Shown here: positions 8,944 to 15,991 of the stretch, one piece after another
Layout of the letters: each line of letters starts with the position of its first letter
Numbering within the stretch: position 1 is the first letter of the stretch
Origin: Pseudomonas sp. Fl4BN1
Lineage (GTDB): Bacteria > Pseudomonadota > Gammaproteobacteria > Pseudomonadales > Pseudomonadaceae
Direction of reading: 5' to 3'
Length of the DNA: 64,000 nt
Assembly: GCF_009908285.1 (NCBI RefSeq)
Contig: NZ_JAAARM010000027.1
Coordinates: 1-64,000, forward strand
Notes under the pieces: model-generated
What the model was told of the DNA's origin: nothing
Seen by the model: only the letters and a program-made list of their open reading frames with translations
Database searches by the model: none
Position numbers and translations under genes: made by a program

Positions 8944-9716
8944 TTGAGTTGTCCACGCCCCTGGACGGCAGCAATGGTCGTGTCGCGCTGGTCACCGGTG
9001 CGGCACGAGGCATTGGCCTGGGTATTGCTGCCTGGTTGATCAGCGAAGGCTGGCAAGTGGTGCTGACCGACCTGGACCGGGAGCGCGGCTCCAAGGTGGC
9101 CAAGGTGTTGGGGGAGAGTGCCTGGTTCATTACCATGGATGTGGCGGACGAAGGTCAGGTGGCCCAGGGTGTCGCCGAGGTGCTGGGGCAGTTCGGGCGA
9201 CTGGATGCTCTGGTCTGCAACGCTGCGGTGGCTGACCCCCACAACATCACCCTCGAAAGCCTGGACCTGTCTTATTGGAATCGCGTGCTGGCGGTGAATC
9301 TCGGTGGGCCAATGCTCTTGGCCAAACACTGTGCGCCTTATCTGCGTGCCCATGGTGGCGCTATTGTCAACCTGGCTTCTACTCGGGCCCGCCAGTCCGA
9401 GCCTGATAGTGAGGCTTATGCGGCGAGCAAGGGTGGTCTGTTGGCCTTGACCCACGCGTTGGCGATCAGCCTGGGGCCGGAGGTTCGGGTCAATGCGGTG
9501 AGCCCTGGCTGGATCGATGCGCGTGATCCGGCATTGAGGCGTGCTGAACCGTTGTCCGATGCCGATCATGCCCAGCATCCGGCGGGCAGGGTCGGGACGG
9601 TGGAGGATGTGGCATCGATGGTGGCTTGGCTGTTGTCGCGCAATTCAGGTTTCGTCACCGGCCAGGAGTTCGTGGTGGACGGCGGCATGAGCAAGAAAAT
9701 GATTTATCAGGGGTAG
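8940..9716 (+). CDS. SDR family oxidoreductase
   Basis: This 258-residue classical short-chain dehydrogenase has the cofactor motif TGAARGIG at residues 19-26, NAA in the central strand, and the catalytic pair Tyr160/Lys164 in YAASK. LTDLDRERG after the second strand has an acidic residue, suggesting NAD rather than NADP preference. The start is GTG, overlapping the metZ stop. The metZ-SDR pairing is conserved in Pseudomonas, but the substrate is unknown to me and no link to methionine synthesis is evident from the sequence. Confidence 0.88.
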   Translation: MIELSTPLDGSNGRVALVTGAARGIGLGIAAWLISEGWQVVLTDLDRERGSKVAKVLGESAWFITMDVADEGQVAQGVAEVLGQFGRLDALVCNAAVADPHNITLESLDLSYWNRVLAVNLGGPMLLAKHCAPYLRAHGGAIVNLASTRARQSEPDSEAYAASKGGLLALTHALAISLGPEVRVNAVSPGWIDARDPALRRAEPLSDADHAQHPAGRVGTVEDVASMVAWLLSRNSGFVTGQEFVVDGGMSKKMIYQG

Positions 9717-9834
9717 GGCACTGACGAGCCTCAAGCTTCAGGCGGCGAGATGAGTGTCTCCGGGGCTGTTGTTTTTAAGTGTTGTCTGAAGCATGCCATT
9801 TGCCGCTGTTTTGAAAAAAACTTCAATACTGCTA

Positions 9835-9863
9835 TTGACTTAGCTTCGATACCTGCGTAAATT
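9835..9863 (+). promoter_or_regulatory. Promoter of the tRNA Val-Asp-Asp operon
   Basis: TTGACT and TAAATT are spaced 17 bp apart, with a GC-rich stretch (TCGCGGCC) just after the -10, as expected for a stringently controlled stable-RNA promoter. It ends 21 bp before the first tRNA. Confidence 0.75.
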
Positions 9864-9884
9864 TCGCGGCCTCAACGAAGTAAA

Positions 9885-9960
9885 GGGTGATTAGCTCAGC
9901 TGGGAGAGCGTCTGCCTTACAAGCAGAATGTCGGCGGTTCGATCCCGTCATCACCCACCA
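9885..9960 (+). tRNA. tRNA-Val (TAC)
   Basis: Full cloverleaf of 76 nt with CCA encoded. The acceptor GGGTGAT pairs with ATCACCC; the anticodon loop is CTTACAA (anticodon TAC, reads GTA and GTG). First of three tRNAs in one transcript. Confidence 0.96.
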
Positions 9961-10019
9961 CTTCTTGAGTGTCTTTCGCAAGAAAGATGGAAGCTTCCAC
10001 GGAAGCATCCAACCGACGC

Positions 10020-10096
10020 GCAGCGGTAGTTCAGTCGGTTAGAATACCGGCCTGTCACGCCGGGGGTCGCGGGTTCGAGTCCCGTCCGCTGCGCCA
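10020..10096 (+). tRNA. tRNA-Asp (GTC), copy 1
   Basis: 77 nt, CCA encoded. The acceptor GCAGCGG pairs with CCGCTGC; anticodon GTC. Identical in sequence to the second copy at 10198. Confidence 0.96.
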
Positions 10097-10197
10097 TATT
10101 TTCCAGGTCAGGCTTGCCTGATTTGAGATTGAAAAGCCTCGAAGCTTGTCAGTCAGACGATTTAAACGGTTCACATGGACGCAAGTCCAAGCGATAC

Positions 10198-10274
10198 GCA
10201 GCGGTAGTTCAGTCGGTTAGAATACCGGCCTGTCACGCCGGGGGTCGCGGGTTCGAGTCCCGTCCGCTGCGCCA
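10198..10274 (+). tRNA. tRNA-Asp (GTC), copy 2
   Basis: 77 nt, an exact repeat of the copy at 10020, after a 101-bp spacer. Duplicate tRNA-Asp genes behind tRNA-Val are usual in Pseudomonas. Confidence 0.96.
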
Positions 10275-10349
10275 TATCAGCTTCAAGGCCCACTGAACGC
10301 CTTGAAGCAACGAAGCAAGTCGAAGGCTTGATTCGGATCGATAGCAAAG

Positions 10350-10377
10350 ACCCTGGTCGTAAGACCGGGGTTTTTTG
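10350..10377 (+). terminator. Rho-independent terminator of the tRNA operon
   Basis: ACCCTGGTC-GTAA-GACCGGGGT hairpin followed by a six-T run, 76 bp after the last tRNA-Asp. Confidence 0.88.
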
Positions 10378-10426
10378 TTTCTGCGATTTGTACTGGTTGT
10401 CGCGGTTCTTGGCGGTAACGATGGAT

Positions 10427-10461
10427 CACAAAAAAACCGCCTGTAAGGCGGTTTTTTTGTG
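10427..10461 (-). terminator. Bidirectional terminator after the FAD oxidase gene
   Basis: A perfect 15-bp inverted repeat with loop TGTAA. The GC core is CCGCC/GGCGG with seven A residues on one side and seven T residues on the other, so it can stop transcription from either strand. It lies 19 bp beyond the oxidase stop codon. Confidence 0.9.
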
Positions 10462-10480
10462 GGTGCGGAACAGCTTCTTA

Positions 10481-11764
10481 TCAGAAGCCGAATTTGTCCC
10501 GCAGGCTGTAGTACCAGGCCCCCAGCGCGGTGAATGGCGTGCGCAACAACTGGCCGCCAGGGAATGGGTAGTGGGGCAGGTCGGCGAAGGCGTCAAAGCG
10601 CTCTGCTTGGCCGCGCAGGGCCTCTGCCAGGACTTTGCCTGCCAGGTGGGTGTAAGTCACCCCGTGGCCGCTGCAGCCCTGGGAGTAATAGATGTTGTCG
10701 CCCAGGCGACCAACTTGCGGCAGGCGCGACAGGGTCAGCAGGAAGTTGCCGGTCCAGGCGTAGTCGATCTTCACATCTTTCAGTTGGGGGAAGGCCTTGA
10801 GCATCTTCGGTCGGATGATTGCTTCGATATTGGCCGGGTCGCGAGCGCCATACACCACGCCGCCGCCGAAGATCAGGCGCTTGTCGCTGGTGAGGCGGTA
10901 ATAGTCCAGCAGGTAGTTGCAGTCCTCGACACAGTAGTCCTGTGGCAGGAGGCTGGCGGCCAGCTCATCGCCCAAGGGTTCGGTGGTGATCACCTGGGTG
11001 CCGCAGGGCATGGATTTGGCTGCTAGCTCGGGGATCAGATTGCCCAGGTAGGCGTTGCCCGCGACGATGATGAACTTGGCGCGGACCTTGCCCTGTGGGG
11101 TGTGCACTACGGGATTGGCGCCGCGCTCAATGCGTATTGCCGGGGATTGTTCGTAGAGCGTGCCGCCCAGTGATTCCACGGCCGCTGCTTCGCCCAGCGC
11201 CAGGTTGAGTGGATGGATATGACCGCCGCTCATGTCGAGCATGCCGCCCTTGTATTGATCGCAGGCTACGACTTCGCGAATCCGTCGCTCATCCAGCAGC
11301 TCCAGCTGAGTATGGCCATAACGCTCCCAGAGGCGCTTCTGCGACTCCAGGTGGCCCATCTGCTTGCTGGTCAGCGCGGCGAAGACTCCGCCGTCTTTCA
11401 GGTCGCATTGAATCTGATGCTTGGCCACGCGTTCGCGAATGATCCTGCCGCCCTCGAACGCCATCTGTCCCAGCAATTGCGCTTGCTTGGGGCCGACGCT
11501 GCGTTCGATTACGTCGATGTCTCGGCTGTAGCTGTTGACGATCTGCCCGCCATTGCGCCCGGATGCGCCGAAGCCGACCTTGGCGGCCTCCAGGACGGTG
11601 ACACGAAAGCCGTTTTCCAGGAGGAACAGTGCGCTGGACAGGCCGGTATAGCCTGCACCGATCACGCAAACATCGGTTTCAACTTCGCCTAGCAGTGGCG
11701 GGCGTTCTGGGGCCGCATTGGCGGAAGCGGCGTAATAGGACTGTGGGTAGGGAATGTTCGCCAT
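10481..11764 (-). CDS. FAD-dependent amine oxidoreductase (gamma-glutamylputrescine oxidase-like)
   Basis: The 427-residue product is a DAO-family flavoprotein with the dinucleotide-binding motif VIGAGYTGLSSA at about 34-45, followed by VLEAAKVGFGASGRNGGQI, the region that anchors FAD in PuuB/glycine-oxidase-like enzymes, and a C-terminal YYSQGCSGHGVTYTHLAGK. It probably oxidises a polyamine derivative or similar amine to aldehyde, ammonia and peroxide in the cytosol. The start ATG at 11764 has GAGG and AGG upstream. No puuA or puuC-like gene is nearby, so PuuB is only a family-level guess. Confidence 0.82.
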   Translation of the reverse strand: MANIPYPQSYYAASANAAPERPPLLGEVETDVCVIGAGYTGLSSALFLLENGFRVTVLEAAKVGFGASGRNGGQIVNSYSRDIDVIERSVGPKQAQLLGQMAFEGGRIIRERVAKHQIQCDLKDGGVFAALTSKQMGHLESQKRLWERYGHTQLELLDERRIREVVACDQYKGGMLDMSGGHIHPLNLALGEAAAVESLGGTLYEQSPAIRIERGANPVVHTPQGKVRAKFIIVAGNAYLGNLIPELAAKSMPCGTQVITTEPLGDELAASLLPQDYCVEDCNYLLDYYRLTSDKRLIFGGGVVYGARDPANIEAIIRPKMLKAFPQLKDVKIDYAWTGNFLLTLSRLPQVGRLGDNIYYSQGCSGHGVTYTHLAGKVLAEALRGQAERFDAFADLPHYPFPGGQLLRTPFTALGAWYYSLRDKFGF

Positions 11765-11910
11765 CCTGCGACCTCATGTGTTTAATATATTTTACGAGTG
11801 CGCCGATGCTACCTGAGTTGCAAATGGGCTGCCAGACGGGCTGGGAAACTTCTTCGCAGTCAAAAAATTAAAAAATTCGCATATTCATAGGCTTAGCTGC
11901 AAAAAAGATG

Positions 11911-11938
11911 TTGACACCCCTTCGGAATTCCGTAAAAT
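11911..11938 (+). promoter_or_regulatory. Promoter of tRNA-Val (GAC)
   Basis: A consensus TTGACA is followed after 16 bp by TAAAAT and then GCCGCC, ending 13 bp before the tRNA. Confidence 0.8.
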
Positions 11939-11951
11939 GCCGCCTCACAGC

Positions 11952-12028
11952 AGGCACGTAGCTCAGTTGGTTAGAGCACCACCTTGACATGGTGGGGGTC
12001 GTTGGTTCGAGTCCAATCGCGCCTACCA
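11952..12028 (+). tRNA. tRNA-Val (GAC)
   Basis: 77 nt, CCA encoded, anticodon loop TTGACAT. The acceptor stem AGGCACG/CGCGCCT carries an A-C mismatch at pair 5-68; all other pairs are canonical. The gene is otherwise complete with its own promoter and terminator. Confidence 0.94.
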
Positions 12029-12057
12029 AACAAAATCCGCTCTGCTGGGCGGTCTAG

Positions 12058-12088
12058 AAGGGCGATCCGAAAGGGTCGCCCTTTTTTG
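12058..12088 (+). terminator. Rho-independent terminator of tRNA-Val (GAC)
   Basis: AAGGGCGATCC-GAAA-GGGTCGCCCTT hairpin with a T run. Confidence 0.9.
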
Positions 12089-12340
12089 TGCTTGTTTTTT
12101 AAGGGCTAGCTGTTTCTCTCCTTTTCTTTTGGCATCACGGCTCACTGGCTGTTTTATTTCTCTTCTCTATAGATGTCTTGATGTTGATGCGTCGAGGGTG
12201 GATGACGCTCCCCGAAAGTCCCGGACTCGACAGGCACTACTGCTAGATTTCTTGGTTATTGGCTGTACCGGCTTCGCTTGCTGGAGTGTAGGGGCAGGCA
12301 TCTTGTGCCGTGTCTGGCTGTTGAAGAATCTTTACCTCTG

Positions 12341-12368
12341 TGGGAGTTGCGCTGACGGCCAACTCCCA
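12341..12368. repeat. Inverted repeat downstream of prfH
   Basis: TGGGAGTTG and CAACTCCCA form a perfect 9-bp stem around a 10-nt loop, 18 bp past the prfH stop. There is no T run on the prfH strand, so it may protect the mRNA end rather than terminate. The rest of 12089-12386 shows no gene. Confidence 0.5.
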
Positions 12369-12386
12369 GTCGAGTTAGGGAAGGGC

Positions 12387-13013
12387 TCAGCCTTTGGGGG
12401 TAAAGGCGTTGCCGCTGAAGGTGCGCACAGGGTTGCCGCGTTCAACTTGATGATGGGCATCGCGGCGTTGCAGGCGCAGTTCCTGAGCAGATTGCTCTTG
12501 CTGTGCAGCAAGTCGTTGCTGGATCAGCAGGCGTGCCAGGCGTTTGTTGTCATGCTGGCTACGTTCGGACTGCACTTTCACACTGATGCCTGTTGCCACG
12601 TGTGTAGCGCGTATTGCTGAGTCGGTTTTGTTCACGTGCTGTCCGCCCGGGCCTGATGCGCGCATGGCTTCGAAACGAATCTCGTCCTCCATGTTCTCCA
12701 CCGGGGGGCTGAACAGTTGGCCGGCGAAGAACCAGTTCTTGCGCTTGTGTTCGGGTCGATAGGGGCTCTTACAGGTCCAGAGCAAGGTGCCTGCCCATTG
12801 TGTTGCCAGTTCCGGGGCATGTTCGCCGTCGAGGCTGACTAGCACTGATTTGTGAGTGTCCCGGATATCGCCGGCAACCTGTTCGACGATGCCGAGGCGC
12901 ACGCCCTGCGCCTCGGCTTCGCTGTGCAACCGACGCAAGGCTTGTGTCACTGCCAGTTCACATTCGGCAGGTCCTTGGGCGGAGGATAGTTGTAACAGCA
13001 GCATCAGCAGCAC
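12387..13013 (-). CDS. prfH: Peptide chain release factor-like protein PrfH
   Basis: PrfH resembles class I release factors but is shorter (208 residues) and lacks the codon-recognition domain. The catalytic GGQ is at 123-125 in ASGPGGQHVNKTDSAIR, followed by VKVQSERSQHDNK. In the known RtcB2-PrfH system PrfH releases the nascent peptide from ribosomes whose 16S rRNA was cut in the decoding centre, so that RtcB can reseal the RNA. The start overlaps the end of rtcB by 10 bp, so the two are translationally coupled. The last residues NAFTPKG are typical. Signature and context agree closely. Confidence 0.93.
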   Translation of the reverse strand: MLLMLLLQLSSAQGPAECELAVTQALRRLHSEAEAQGVRLGIVEQVAGDIRDTHKSVLVSLDGEHAPELATQWAGTLLWTCKSPYRPEHKRKNWFFAGQLFSPPVENMEDEIRFEAMRASGPGGQHVNKTDSAIRATHVATGISVKVQSERSQHDNKRLARLLIQQRLAAQQEQSAQELRLQRRDAHHQVERGNPVRTFSGNAFTPKG

Positions 13014-14137
13014 CCCCGGCGTTTGTAGGTCAGTACCGGCTTGAGCCGGGCGATGATCTTCACCAGGCCGGCATCCCGTAGGCTGCCAACCACGCTATCG
13101 ATGCTCTTGTAGGCTTCGGGGGCCTCTTCGTACATCAATCCGCGATCCTCGCAGATCACCCGGCTGCCCAGTTGGGTGCGTTTGAGCTGATCGAAGCTGA
13201 AGCGATTTGCCAGTCGATCCTTGCAGTCGCTGCGCAGCCATTTGCGGCCGGCACCGTGGGCCAGTGAGTAGAGGCTGATGGCCGCTGGAATGGGTTGTAC
13301 CAGGTAGCTGTAGTCGCCGCGAGAGCCAGGGATGACCACTGGGCCCTGGTCCGAAGGCGTGGCGCCCTTGCGATGCAGCCAGCCGGGAATGCCGTCAATA
13401 TTCGCTGCGGATACCAGGTTGTGATTGATATCCAGCACTGAACTTCCCTTGGCTCGCAGGTTGTGCAACAGGCGTTCGGCAATCAGGCGTCGGTTGGCTT
13501 CGGCGAAGCGCAAGGCGTCGTCGTGCTGCTGCAGGTACTGCGCGCCGGCGGCACTGCTCATCAGCAGGCCGTTGTGGCCATGTTGCTCCACGTGGTGTCG
13601 CAGAATGGCTTCTCCCAGGCCCCGGGAGCCACTGTGTACTAGCAACAGCAAGGCTTTTGGGTCCAAGGCGAGGGCTTGCAAGGCCACGGTGTCGTGCACT
13701 TGATCGAGCTGTTGCAGTTCCGCGAAGTGATTACCGCCACCGATGGTACCCAGCGAGTGTTCGTGACCGCTGAGGGGCAGCTCCAGCTTTGCTCGTTCTT
13801 CGTCCCACTGTTCATCCAGGGGAAGGTCGATATTGCCGATTTTCTTTTCCAGCTTGTCGAGGTTCAGGCGGCTGCAGGAAAGGTTGGTTTGCCACAGCGT
13901 CATGCCGCAGCCGATGTCGTTGCCTACCAGTGCCGGATAAATCACCTCGGTGGAGAAAAAGGCCGCACCCACTGGGTAGCCGCGACCTGGGTGCAGGTCC
14001 GGCATGCCGACGACCTGGCGCATGCCGGGCAGTTGGGCGGTGGTGTTTAGTTGCTGGAGCGCTTTGTCTTCGATCCAGGTGGTGTCGGAGGCGATCAGAG
14101 AGACGCCGTTCGACAAATGACGGATGCAATTGTCCAT
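13004..14137 (-). CDS. rtcB: RNA-splicing ligase RtcB (RtcB2 type)
   Basis: RtcB joins 2',3'-cyclic phosphate and 5'-OH RNA ends using GTP and manganese. The 377-residue product carries the family motifs in order: GMPDLHPGRGYPVG, NDIGCGM with the metal-binding Cys at 77, GTIGGGNHFAE, VHSGSRGLG, INHNLVS, and HGAGRKW with the guanylylated His. I chose ATG 14137 because AGGA lies 7 bp upstream; a TTG at 14143 is also in frame. No RtcR-like activator gene or sigma-54 promoter is evident nearby. Coupling to prfH points to ribosome repair rather than tRNA splicing. Confidence 0.94.
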   Translation of the reverse strand: MDNCIRHLSNGVSLIASDTTWIEDKALQQLNTTAQLPGMRQVVGMPDLHPGRGYPVGAAFFSTEVIYPALVGNDIGCGMTLWQTNLSCSRLNLDKLEKKIGNIDLPLDEQWDEERAKLELPLSGHEHSLGTIGGGNHFAELQQLDQVHDTVALQALALDPKALLLLVHSGSRGLGEAILRHHVEQHGHNGLLMSSAAGAQYLQQHDDALRFAEANRRLIAERLLHNLRAKGSSVLDINHNLVSAANIDGIPGWLHRKGATPSDQGPVVIPGSRGDYSYLVQPIPAAISLYSLAHGAGRKWLRSDCKDRLANRFSFDQLKRTQLGSRVICEDRGLMYEEAPEAYKSIDSVVGSLRDAGLVKIIARLKPVLTYKRRGCC

Positions 14138-14228
14138 GTCCAATTCCTGATTGGGAAAAATAAAGTCAGGTAATGGCAGGACGAAGCAGGATTTAAGCGA
14201 AGGCGCTAGCGGGTAGCGGGTACAGCGT

Positions 14229-14270
14229 TTAAACCAGGCACGTCCTGCAAAGGGTGATCAGCTGTTGCAT
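14229..14270 (-). CDS. Possible 13-codon leader ORF upstream of rtcB
   Basis: ATG at 14270 is preceded by AAGGAGATCCACC, a much better ribosome-binding site than that of rtcB itself. It encodes MQQLITLCRTCLV and stops 91 nt before the rtcB ATG, on the same strand. It could be a regulatory leader peptide or the remains of a gene. Only the strong Shine-Dalgarno and position support it. Confidence 0.35.
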   Translation of the reverse strand: MQQLITLCRTCLV

Positions 14271-14399
14271 GGTGGATCTCCTTGGCAAAAGTGTGGGAAG
14301 GGGCGCGAAGACTAATCCTTTGCCTGGAGGATGACAATGGGGGCGTAAATAAAGAGTGCGTTTTTAGGCCGTAATGCTCATGAACCATCGCTTTGTTGA

Positions 14400-14555
14400 A
14401 TGGGGATGGTTGTGCAGGCCTTTGATAGGTTCTCCAGGTTGCCCAGGTGCGGACTGCTTGCCGATGAGCGCGCGATGATCGATAACTACCAACATTTGGT
14501 TGCTGGCGATCAGCAGGCCATCGCGCAGTTGGCATCTTCCTTGGCGGAGCGCTGA
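14400..14555 (+). CDS. Small hypothetical protein (51 aa)
   Basis: An open frame from ATG 14400 (alternative ATG 14406) to TGA 14553 gives 51 residues. The C-terminal half, LLADERAMIDNYQHLVAGDQ and onward to QLASSLAER, has the look of the tail found in small XRE-type regulators (D-N-Y...DQQA...L), but no helix-turn-helix is present. Ribosome-binding site is weak. It may be a gene remnant. It lies divergent from the rtcB leader and just before the 14646 lipoprotein. Confidence 0.4.
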   Translation: MGMVVQAFDRFSRLPRCGLLADERAMIDNYQHLVAGDQQAIAQLASSLAER

Positions 14556-14645
14556 GGCCGAACAGGGATGGCTTTTTCTTTGGCCTGAACGCCTTTTTTC
14601 TGCTGCCTGAGCGATACTCTCGCGTTTTAAGGACGAGGTGGTGGC

Positions 14646-14996
14646 ATGCGGTTTTTGATGGCAGGAATGATTGCGGTTTTGCTGGCCGGTTGTGCGAGCT
14701 CCACCATGGATGACGCTCGGGCAAGAACACCGAACAAGACTCTGACCTCGGCCAAGGCCGAGCAGCTGGTGGCACAGTGCGTGCAATTTGCCTGGCAGGA
14801 TGAAGCGGTCTTCGGTGTGGATGCTGCTGCGTACCTGCAATCAGGCAAGGCCGGCGGCTATACGGTGTATACCCGCTCCGCTGAGTCCTTTGTGGATATC
14901 AAGGCTGAGGCATCGGCGACCACTGTCCGCTTCTACGCCATCGAAGACAGCTCTGTCTCGAAGCGCCGCCTGGCGGCGCTGGCGACCTGTCTATAG
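14646..14996 (+). CDS. Small lipoprotein of unknown function
   Basis: The 116-residue product has a lipoprotein signal, MRFLMAGMIAVLLAGCASS, with the lipidated Cys at 16. The mature part (about 100 residues) has no domain I recognise; it resembles other small conserved Pseudomonas envelope proteins. GACGAGGTGG precedes the ATG. Residue after Cys is Ala, so the outer membrane is the likely destination. A hairpin terminator follows directly. Confidence 0.8.
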   Translation: MRFLMAGMIAVLLAGCASSTMDDARARTPNKTLTSAKAEQLVAQCVQFAWQDEAVFGVDAAAYLQSGKAGGYTVYTRSAESFVDIKAEASATTVRFYAIEDSSVSKRRLAALATCL

Positions 14997-15016
14997 CGCA
15001 CTGGACTTGTACAAGC

Positions 15017-15046
15017 ACAAACCCGGCATTGGCCGGGTTTTGTTGT
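15017..15046 (+). terminator. Terminator after the 14646 lipoprotein gene
   Basis: AAACCCGGC-ATT-GGCCGGGTTTTGTTG, a GC stem followed by a T-rich tail. Confidence 0.8.
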
Positions 15047-15316
15047 TTCTGAAAGGCGCTTTTTGCAGCTAGTTGTGCTTTTTACTGTTTGCCGCTGGAA
15101 GAAGAGTGAGTCTGGGCGTAGCAAGGCGTGTAATACATTGACGATTGAAACTGTCAGTTTAAATAAGGAAGTCCGCGGATTGTTTGGTCTTGCGCTGGAT
15201 TCTGTAAATTGTCCCGAATGGTTAGTTTGTTGGGCGGTGAAAAAAGTCGGTAGAAGTGCGCTAGGTTTAGGGGGCTCAACAAGGAGCGAAATTAATTAAT
15301 CAATGGAGTGAAAGAT

Positions 15317-15946
15317 ATGAATAAGCCACAAGCTCAACTTAAACATGGTCGCGTTGTATCGCCTTCCAGCCGTGGTGCGGTGGCGGTGGAGCTGGGACTG
15401 CTGGGTACCTGGCAGGTGAACGAAATGGAAGGAGGTAAAAACTTCCCTGCACTCACTGGCGGCCCCTTTCCGAAACCCTATGACGGCGACGTAGCAAGCG
15501 TTGCACCACCTGCAGACGGCCATATTCTTAGCGGTGGCAAGGTTGATGAGCGTGACTGCATCAACTTCACCAACGAAGAAATGTCGAAAAAAATCAATCG
15601 TCCCTTTAGTTGGCCGCTGCTGAATGTTGACCCGGGCCAAGTGTTTCAGGTGCAGTGGGAGTACACCGCGCCGCACGTCACCCGAGGTTACAGCTGGTTC
15701 ATCACTAAAGACGGTTGGGATCCGAAGCAGCGGATCAGTCGCGCACAATTGGAACCTCAGGCCTTTTACCAGGACTTTTATACCGAAGTTCCATACGACA
15801 AGTTTGGCTCGGTGCTGAAGGCCAAGACTCATCATGAAGTTGTGCTGCCTAAAAACAAGAAAGGCCACCATGTTGTAGTCCTGGTGTGGATTGTTGCCAA
15901 TACTGGCAACGGGTTCTATCAGGCGTTCGATCTGGACTTCAAGTAA
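15317..15946 (+). CDS. Chitin-active lytic polysaccharide monooxygenase (AA10), no signal peptide
   Basis: LPMOs cleave crystalline chitin oxidatively using a copper ion held by the N-terminal His and a second His. Here the candidate first His is residue 10 (LKHGRVVSPSSRG) and the second is His120 (PHVTRGYSWFITKDGW), both in the family's usual settings; the end GNGFYQAFDLDF carries the axial aromatic region. The 209-residue protein begins MNKPQAQLK and has no secretion signal, yet AA10 enzymes need His at the mature N-terminus, so a 9-residue trimming would be required. ATG 15317 follows GGAGTG by 6 bp. chiC is 45 bp downstream. Confidence 0.87.
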   Translation: MNKPQAQLKHGRVVSPSSRGAVAVELGLLGTWQVNEMEGGKNFPALTGGPFPKPYDGDVASVAPPADGHILSGGKVDERDCINFTNEEMSKKINRPFSWPLLNVDPGQVFQVQWEYTAPHVTRGYSWFITKDGWDPKQRISRAQLEPQAFYQDFYTEVPYDKFGSVLKAKTHHEVVLPKNKKGHHVVVLVWIVANTGNGFYQAFDLDFK

Positions 15947-15991
15947 GTTTCTGCCGAATAAAATTCTTTAACGGTTCTGAAGGATTAGAGC

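Noticed and set aside
10114..10296. 60-codon frame across the second tRNA-Asp
   Set aside because: It is the tRNA gene read as protein.
14144..14400. Sigma-54 promoter for rtcB
   Set aside because: No GG-N10-GC pair of the -24/-12 type was convincing upstream of the leader, and no RtcR gene is nearby.
15063..15299. 78-codon plus-strand frame before the LPMO gene
   Set aside because: No ribosome-binding site, unlikely composition, and it overlaps the likely promoter region.
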